Assembly: GCA_018417955.1 (NCBI GenBank)
Contig: JACTVC010000030.1
Coordinates: 248,001 to 312,000 of the forward strand
From: Laccaria trichodermophora
Lineage: Eukaryota; Basidiomycota; Agaricomycetes; Agaricales; Hydnangiaceae
Direction: 5' to 3'
DNA length: 64,000 nucleotides
The notes under the pieces were generated by a model. That model was not told the origin of the DNA and did no database searches. It saw only the letters and a program-made list of their open reading frames with translations. Below are positions 56,940-64,000 of the stretch, one piece after another. Within the stretch, counting starts at the first letter, position 1; each line of letters begins with the position of its first letter. The translations under genes were made by a program, and so were the position numbers.

Positions 56940-57884
56940 AGACTCGCTACCAGTTCGTTCGGTGGTGATCACAATTTGTTTGTCCCATGTTGTGGCTTTG
57001 TTGTGGCTTCAAACATCAAGCGGAGAGTGAAAGGCAAGATCACCACCGAAGGACTGGGCGGAACGGAGCCAGATTTGTCGAGGTCCCAACGTGTGACACG
57101 GCACTTAGTGAAATTTCGCGTTTTGCGCCAAAACTTCGAAATAAGGTGGCCACACTTTCAAAAAAGAAATCTCGAGGCACAGATTTTTAATGTACTTGCA
57201 AAAGTAATGTGAATGGCATATATTTTAAAAACAAAAAAAACTGAGACGATACAAGGATACAAAGAATTCAGTACTTGGCGGCGGCAGAGGTGGCAGCGGA
57301 GGATTTCAAGGAAATGGATGAGGGTAGAATAACAGATTCTGTAGTTGACGAGAAGAAAAAGACGATGGGGTATAAGTGGGATAATAATAAGGAATAGGGA
57401 TATGAACAGGTGGTGCGTGCTGCATTTGAGGTAGTTGATGATCCTTGGGCTGAGGAGTTGCGAGCGCCACATATGGATTATTGGATAATAGAGTACAATG
57501 AGAACTTGAGGGTCCGGGCCGTGGTTTGACAAGGTGTGGGGGGAATGTTCGGGGTGCATCGTCGTTTTGGTTGATGCTCGTTCACCCCACTCGCATCGCC
57601 ATGTCCAGGCGGTAATGCACGCGTTGCACCTCTTGCTGCCCGTGGTTTCGATGGTTTAGGCTGTTTAGGTCCAACATACAAGCTCTTGAACAAGGCAATG
57701 TAGGCTGGATGGACGACGAGGAATGGGAGGCATGGGGCAGATGACGGTCAACACAGAGCAGATTGATGAAATTTCACCAAGTCCTGTGTCACAAAGTGTG
57801 ACCTCGACAAAACTGGATTCGTTCAGCCCAGCCGTTTCTGAACGTAGCCTGCGGAGTTTGAAAGAAACGGTTGGTCACGAGCCT
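56940..57884. mobile_element. Inverted-repeat insertion carrying a gene fragment, 945 bp
   Basis: Flanked by the 11-bp direct repeat AGCTATATAGT (56929-56939, 57885-57895). In the other cassettes this point is uninterrupted. Ends AGACTCGCTACCA and inverse AGGCTCGTGACCA match at 10 of 13 positions. On the minus strand it holds Pro-rich open stretches (PKQPKPSKPRAARG at 57478-57693; YVALATPQPKDHQLPQM further left), which look like exons of a host gene. A 9-11 bp duplication and a captured gene fragment would fit a Pack-MULE-type element; this is an inference. Confidence 0.5.
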
Positions 57885-57959
57885 AGCTATATAGTGCCAA
57901 AATTTATAGATATAGACGCACAATTTGGTATGTAACAGCTATCCAAAAATCGACCATAT

Positions 57960-59438
57960 CCACCCAAGTATATCACCCAACGTTCAAGTGACACTTTGTC
58001 GGTCTCTTCTCGGATCATGCTCCTCGTCGAAGCTCTTCTACCCTCACTCCACGCACGATGCAAAAGACTTCAAGTTCCATTGTGATTCTAAAGATATCTG
58101 ATTTGCACGATACTTTTATCAGATGATCATGCATAAACTCGGACACTGTCGCCGCGAAGGTGTGAGCTTCTTGCTTTTGTTCCAAATCTTGGGGTCCAGA
58201 ATACTTGAGATGGGTCAGACTTCCAGGAACTGGAAGTCGTTGCCCGCTGAGAGGGATATGATAAAGATGTTATGGCCAGATACAGTTCCGGTACCCAGAA
58301 ACGACAATCGATCGACGATCATCGAATTCGGAAACACATGAACGCGGGAAGCCTGTAACCTATATCATAATACCAGAGGAATAAAAAATCGATAAATGTG
58401 TACAAGGTCTCAAGCAAAAACCCACAGCAGCGAGAAGGATGTACCTCAAACCTCGTAGCTAAAGTTCAAGTGTGGATCACAGCAGCGGGAAAAATTGCAT
58501 TGCTGAATGGTGCAAAAAGAGTGCGCTTCAACACTACAACCAAAACATATTTTCAAAGTTAGCTAGATACCGCGCCAGAGCAGCCCGTAGTATGCACCGG
58601 GTCGACTACCACATTTTGGAAATTTCGGTTAAAAGCCTATCAATTAGACGGGGACAGGAAGGACAGGGAGGATCGCTGAGCCTCTAAGAAGGCGAATAGA
58701 TGCGTATGTGCTTGAGGGGGGATGAGCCTATGCTTGTCCCGATACGCGACAAGAGGGTTCGTTGCAAGAATCATACTTTTACTCCCACTATTGATGCTTG
58801 GAGACAAGAAAATATTTCACGTCCCAACCCTGTGTCATATGGAGAGACTTGCTTTCTGGCAAAGTCATGCTTGATCTTCTTGAAGATTTTCAAGAAAAGC
58901 CCACATCCAGAAGAGAAGACACGAACGAGTAAGTATGGCTGAAGCTTTGACATCCCGCACTGCGTTCGAGATTTTGGAGACAGACAAAGCGGCCGGCCTG
59001 CTTTCTTGGGAGAGCTGAATCACAAGAGAAGTCACCGCTATCATGCAGATGACTTGAATCGGACTAGATCTGGGATTGCCAGTGAAGCTTGAACATAACA
59101 ACTTCGAACTTGCTTCGAACGCCCGACGTAGGTGCTGTAATTGTGTCAACAGTAAGTACGCGGAGCCAACCGTGGGTGCGTAGAATGACTATCGATTTGC
59201 AACCACATCGCCAAGTGGTCTAAGAGGCGCTGGTGTGACTAAATGAGCGAGGAACGTTCAGGAGAGGACGGGGATAAGAGGAACTTGAATTCCCACCAAA
59301 CAAAACAACACACAGATCGAGGTGTTTGCCGAGTGCTGTGCTCAACACGTGGCAGGATTGGGCTTGGCTTTCATTCAGGACCCAGTGGAGCTGCCCATTC
59401 AGATTCCCTCCATCTTCTATTGTCTACTTCAATTCACT
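57960..59438. other. Divergent intergenic region and 5' flank of NLR copy 3
   Basis: Collinear with 18.0-19.4 kb. Carries the minus-strand fragment IKVSCKSDIFRITMELE with a stop after VRVEELRR near 58020, the tRNA-like word AAGTGGTCTAAGAGGCG near 59213, and ACACAGATCGAGGTGTTTGC before the NLR ATG. Confidence 0.5.
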
Positions 59439-62400
59439 ATGAGCGAAACGAATATTTTGCCAGGCGCTCATGACTTTGTAGTGAGCGGTACAATCAACGC
59501 AGCCAGAATCGTGCGTAAATCAGTCATGTCCTCATTGAGCAAGCTGATGGCATGCATCTCTTGCAGATCAACATCAATAACAACTTTGGCGACAGAGCGA
59601 CATCCGACGCAGTCATTCCCCTTGTGCCAAACCCAAGCACTCGCTTCACAGGCCGGACAGAGATCATTGCGAAACTCAAGGAACATTTTTCTGTTAATCC
59701 CACTGATACGTCTCGGAAGAGAAAGTACTTTTTATTGCATGGAATGGGGGGTATTGAAAAGACCCAGATTTGCTTGAAGTTTATTGAGGAGATGTCTGAC
59801 CAGTGAGCACATTATAACATATACCTTACTATTTTTGTTAAAAGCCTACTTTTCCCAGTTTTTCTATTGTTTTTTGGATTGATGCTTCCTCTGCTGGCAC
59901 CATTCTACAGGGGCTTACGGGTCTTTGTTTGCTTCCTGAAGCTAAGTCTTACATGTTGGATGGCTCACCTGAGTCTGCTCTGCACTGGGTTGGCTCTTTG
60001 AAAGAGAACTTCACAATGGTCTTTGATAATGCTGATGTTCTGTCTCCTGCCGAGCTGGAGGCATATTTTCCACCTGGCAAGAGGGGAAACATTCTGATTA
60101 CTAGTCGCAACTCTGCCATGCAATGCCTGATTTTACCAGAGAATTCTCTTGAGGTTATGGAAATGGAAGAAAGTGAAGCTGTTTTGTTACTTTTGAGGGC
60201 TAGCTGTTTGAATTCTTCTGACATGGATTTGAAAGCAGAGGCTTCTAGGATTGTGAAGGAGCTTTGTTGCTTACCTCTTGCTATTGATCAGGCTGGTTCA
60301 TTCATTGCTTCTGGAGCCACTAGTATCAGAGACTATCTTGATAAATATCTCCATCACAGAGAAACATTGTTATCACATTCAGAATTCACTGGAGCATCTA
60401 AATATAACAAAAGTGTGTATGGAACTTGGGAGTTGTCATACATGGAAATTCAAAAGAGGGCTGCATCTGAGGACTTTCACAAGGCTAGAGCAGCTGACAG
60501 TGCATTATTTCTGTTGGGATTGTTTCCATTTTGGCATTATGAGAGTATCAGTGAAGGAATTTTTTCCTATGCTGCTACTCATGACAAGGAAACCATTTCT
60601 CATCCTGGCTTACCACTTGCACATTCTATCCTAGATTACAAATTGCTATCTCTCAATAAGGATGGCACTTGGGATAACTTTGTCTTTAAAGAGGGAGTTC
60701 GAGTCTTGCTGTCTTTCTGCTTGATCAAGAAAACTTCATCTGATAATGTGCATAGTATGCATCCACTAGTCCATGCCTGGGGCATAGACAGGATGACTGT
60801 GAATGAAAAGAAGAAATGGTCTGTAATGGCATTTGCTACATTGTCTGTGTCTCTAGAAAATAATCAAAGTCAGCCATATGGATTCAGAAGGTCTTTGGTC
60901 ACACATGTCAAAAAAAGTATACTGTTCAGCAACACTTACTTTGATGATGCTTATGAAAAGTTTGGGTGGCTACTAAGTGAGCAAGGATATTCAAGTGAGG
61001 GAGAGAAGATGCAGATACAAGTTCTGGATGCCAGAAACAAAATTCTTGGAGAGGAACATATAGACACAATCCTAGCCATGGGAAATCTTGCATGTACATA
61101 CAGTGATCTGGGAAAGCATGCAGAAGCAGAAAAACTAGAGATCCAAGTTCTGGATGCCAGAATGAAGATTTGTGGAGAAGAACACCCAAAGACAATCCTA
61201 GCCATGGGAAATCTTGCATCCACATACAATGATCTTGGAAAATACACAGAAGCAGAGAAGCTGCAGATCCAAGTTCTGGATGCCAGCAAGAAAACTCTTG
61301 GAGAAGAACACCCATCCACATACAATGATCTAGGAAAACACACAGAAGCAGAGAAGCTGCAGATCCAAGTTCTAGATGCCAGAGAGAGAATTCTTGGAGA
61401 AGAACACCCAGACACAATCCTAGCCATGGGAAATCTTGCATCCATATATACTGGTCTGGGAAAATACACAGAAGCAGAGAAACTGCAGATCCAAGTTCTG
61501 GATGCCAGAAAGAAAACTTTTGGAGAAGAACACCCAAAGACAATGTTAGCTATGGGGAATCTTGCATCCACATACAATGATCTTGGAAAATACACAAAAG
61601 CAGAGAAGCTGAAGATCCACGTTCTGGATGCCAGCAAGAAAACTCTTGGAGAAGAACACCCAGACACAATCTCAACCATGGGAAATCTTGCATCCACATA
61701 CAATGCTCTAGGAAAACACACAGAAGCAGAGAAGCTGCAGATCCAAGTTCTAGATGCCAGAAAGAAAATTCTTGGAGAAGAACACCCAGACACAATCCTA
61801 GCCATGGGAAATCTTGCATCCATATATACTGGTCTGGGAAAATACACAGAAGCAAAGAAGCTGGAGATCCAAGTTCTGGATGCCAGAAAGAAAACTTTTG
61901 GAGAAGAACACCCAGACACAATGTTAGCTATGGGGAATCTTGCATCCACATACAGTTATCTGGGAAAATACACAGAAGCAGAGAAAATGAAGATCCAAGT
62001 TCTGGATGCCAGCAAGAAAACTCTTGGAGAAGAACACCCAGATACAATTGTGGCCATGGGAAATCTTGCACGTACATACAGTGATCTGGGAAAGCATACA
62101 GAAGCAGAAAAACTGGAGATCCAAGTTCTGGATGCCAGAATGAAGATTTGTGGAGAAGAACACCCAAAGACAATGTTAGCCATGGGAAATCTTGCATCCA
62201 CATACAGCGATCTGGGAAAATACACAGAAGCAGAGAAGCTGAAGATCCAAGTTCTGGATGCCAGAAAGAAAACTTTTGGAGAAGAACACCCAAAGACAAT
62301 GTTAGCTATGGGAAATCTTGCATCCACATACAATGATCTAGGAAAACACACAGAAGCAGAGAAGCTGCAGATCCAAGTTCTAGATGCCAGAGAGAGAATT

Positions 62401-63198
62401 CTTGGAGAAGAACACCCAGACACAATGTTAGCTATGGGGAATCTTGCACGTACATACAGTGATCTGGGAAAGCATAGAGAAGCAGAAAAACTAGAGATCC
62501 AAGTTCTGGATGCCAGAATGAAGATTTGTGGAGAAGAACACCCAGACACAATGTTAGCTATGGGAAATCTTGCATCCACATACAGTGACCTGGGAAAATA
62601 CACAGAAGCAGAGAAGTTGAAGATCCAAGTTCTAGATGCCAGGAGGAAAATTCTTGGAGAAGAACACCCAGACACAATCTCAGCTATGGAAAATCTTGCA
62701 TGTACATACAGTGGTTTGGGACAATGCACAGAAGCAGAGAAGCTGGGGATCCAAGTTCTGGATGCCAGAAAGAAAATTCTTGGAGAAGAACATCCAGATA
62801 CAATCTTAGCCATGGAAAATCTTGCAGTGACATACAGTGATCTGGGAAAATACACAGAGGCAGAGAAGCTGGGGGTCCAAGTTCTGGATTCCAGCAGCAA
62901 GATTCTTGGAGAAAAACATTCAGATACAATCAGGGCTATGAAAAATCTAGCAGCAATACAGAAAGCCATGGGTCAATCCATGAAGCTGGACAATGCAGAG
63001 AACCAAGTTTTCAATACAAGCCACAGAATTTCTGTGACACAAGATATTGAAGGAGAGAATGTGGACACTGGAGTTCCACCTGCCAGCAACAGTGTTCTGG
63101 GAGAAGATGACTCTGATGCAGTAGGGGCTCCAGTAGATCTTCCATCTATCACCAATGTGCATGATAGAATGGTTCATTCTCAAAAGAAAGGTATTTAG
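59439..63198 (+). CDS. NLR copy 3: NB-ARC / TPR STAND protein, 1215 aa, Walker A altered
   Basis: Exons 59439-59510, 59567-59802 and 59859-63198, with two 56-bp introns placed as in copies 1 and 2. N-terminus MSETNILPGAHDFVVSG; VPNPSTRFTGR precedes the NB-ARC. The Walker A motif reads GMGGIEKT: the Gly just before the invariant Lys is Glu (GAA at 59756-59758, against GGA and GGG in the other copies), which should impair nucleotide binding. Other motifs are kept (MVFDNAD, LPLAIDQAG, MHPLVHAW). TPRs run 61012-62871: 15 units, one lacking 10 residues, then a degenerate end unit. The reading frame is otherwise fully open with the normal stop TAG. It may be a helper-dependent or dominant-negative form, or an early pseudogene. 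Confidence 0.88.
61012..62871 (+). repeat. TPR-coding tandem array, 14 x 126 bp plus one 96-bp unit (NLR copy 3)
   Basis: Unit 3 (61264-61359) lacks 30 bp between CACCCA and TCCACATAC. Units 4-6 (61360-61737) and 7-9 (61738-62115) form a 378-bp higher-order duplication, each block carrying SIYTGLGKY, then KKTFGEEHP, then SKKTLGEEHP. Confidence 0.88.
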
Positions 63199-64000
63199 TT
63201 ATCCTGCTACTTATTTTTACCCATTTTTTGATGCTTATATTCCAAGGTCACCTCTTTTCCAATATTGGGAAGAAAATTTAAATTTTCAAATCCAAACCAT
63301 TGCTTGGGATTCATAAGAAGAGGGGTGATGCAGCTCACTCCTGATGACTCCTCATGTAATTTCAAACTTGAAGTATCTTTTCACATCTTTCTATGATTCA
63401 AACTTGAGGTATTTTTTAACATTTTTCTACCATGATTAGAATACAGTACACATACATAGAAATTCCTACAGAATCCATCATATTCCATCATACTCATGAT
63501 GAATGTTGGATGTGCTTTGCAACTATGTTGTACTCTACTCATTCTTTAGTTATTTACTTCAACAACTGGTACCTGCCACTTACATCATGTACAACTGGCT
63601 TCTACTGTGAAGAAAAATGAATTTTCATTCATTCACAGCATCTGTTTCATTCCAAGTCTCTGCAGATACCACTTCATTCCATCTGGTGAATACTTCATTC
63701 TTGTCTCATTTCTCTGTCCAGCTACTTAAAATGTCATTTCATTCCACCATGGCAGCTTCTTCATGCAATATTTCATTCCTTATGGCATTTATTTCAATCA
63801 AATTTTCAGTGGTCACATGACCTGTTGCCTAAAATGGAAAATAAAGTAAAAATGATAGTCCTGCACTGTAGCTTCCTGAATCTGTTTAAATTACCTTCTG
63901 AAGTGCTCCTGTTGTGGATATATTAGGTGAGAGATTTTTCTCATTGTTATCTTCTTTTTTTTGGCATCTAATTATACAAGGGTGAAAAGAATTGAAATAC
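63199..64000. other. 3' flank of NLR copy 3
   Basis: Collinear with the NLR copy 1 flank but without the 505-bp and 556-bp elements, thus giving both empty sites (CTACTGTGAAG near 63603; CCTGTTGCCTAAAATGG near 63820). No gene seen. Confidence 0.55.

Overview
This window looks like nuclear DNA of a basidiomycete fungus, most likely an Agaricomycete. The evidence is short (48-57 bp) GT..AG introns, a short-N-terminus NB-ARC/TPR NOD-like receptor (NLR) family with introns at fixed places, HAMP-array pieces of a group III (Nik1-type) hybrid histidine kinase, a degenerate Spt5-like KOW gene, retroelement relics and many small inverted-repeat elements. No bacterial operon, CRISPR array, rRNA or intact tRNA gene was seen. 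The species cannot be named from the sequence alone.

Layout. 1-10 kb: the 3' part of a nuclear-type hypothetical gene (1-1720), a retroelement Gag-Pro relic (2.7-3.6 kb, minus), a satellite-filled inverted-repeat element (5.4-7.2 kb) and a broken Spt5-like gene (7.8-9.7 kb, minus). From about 10.5 kb to the end, one cassette is present three times in the same orientation. Its order is: tRNA-derived SINE-like block, GC-rich diverged tandem repeat, an unrecognised minus-strand gene fragment, a degenerate HHK N-terminus (HHK-A, minus), a longer HHK HAMP region without a kinase domain (HHK-B, minus), a divergent intergenic region, and an NB-ARC/TPR NLR gene (plus). NLR genes lie at 19448-23363, 40303-43113 and 59439-63198.

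The three NLR genes share two introns of 55-56 bp at identical positions and a nearly identical NB-ARC. They differ in the number of 42-residue kinesin-light-chain-like TPRs (16, 8 and 15 plus a degenerate last one). Copy 3 has a Gly-to-Glu change in Walker A. Copy 2 has a shortened C-terminus.

Because the cassettes are paralogous, each serves as the empty-site control for the others. This exposes eight insertions with inverted ends and target-site-duplication-like flanks: 23762-24266, 24490-25045, 27038-32138, 33430-33961, 39914-40143, 49021-49427, 51030-51533 and 56940-57884. The largest (5.1 kb) has TIRs of roughly 170-220 bp, no visible transposase, and an interior made almost wholly of tandem arrays, including a 101-bp higher-order repeat.

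How it may work together (inference): each NLR is head-to-head with a HAMP-only remnant of an osmosensor kinase. The locus looks like a rapidly evolving innate-recognition or incompatibility cluster. The NLRs vary by repeat homogenisation and copy-number change, while the HHK remnants are decaying or possibly serve as a decoy. Exon boundaries were read by eye from splice signals and paralogue comparison.
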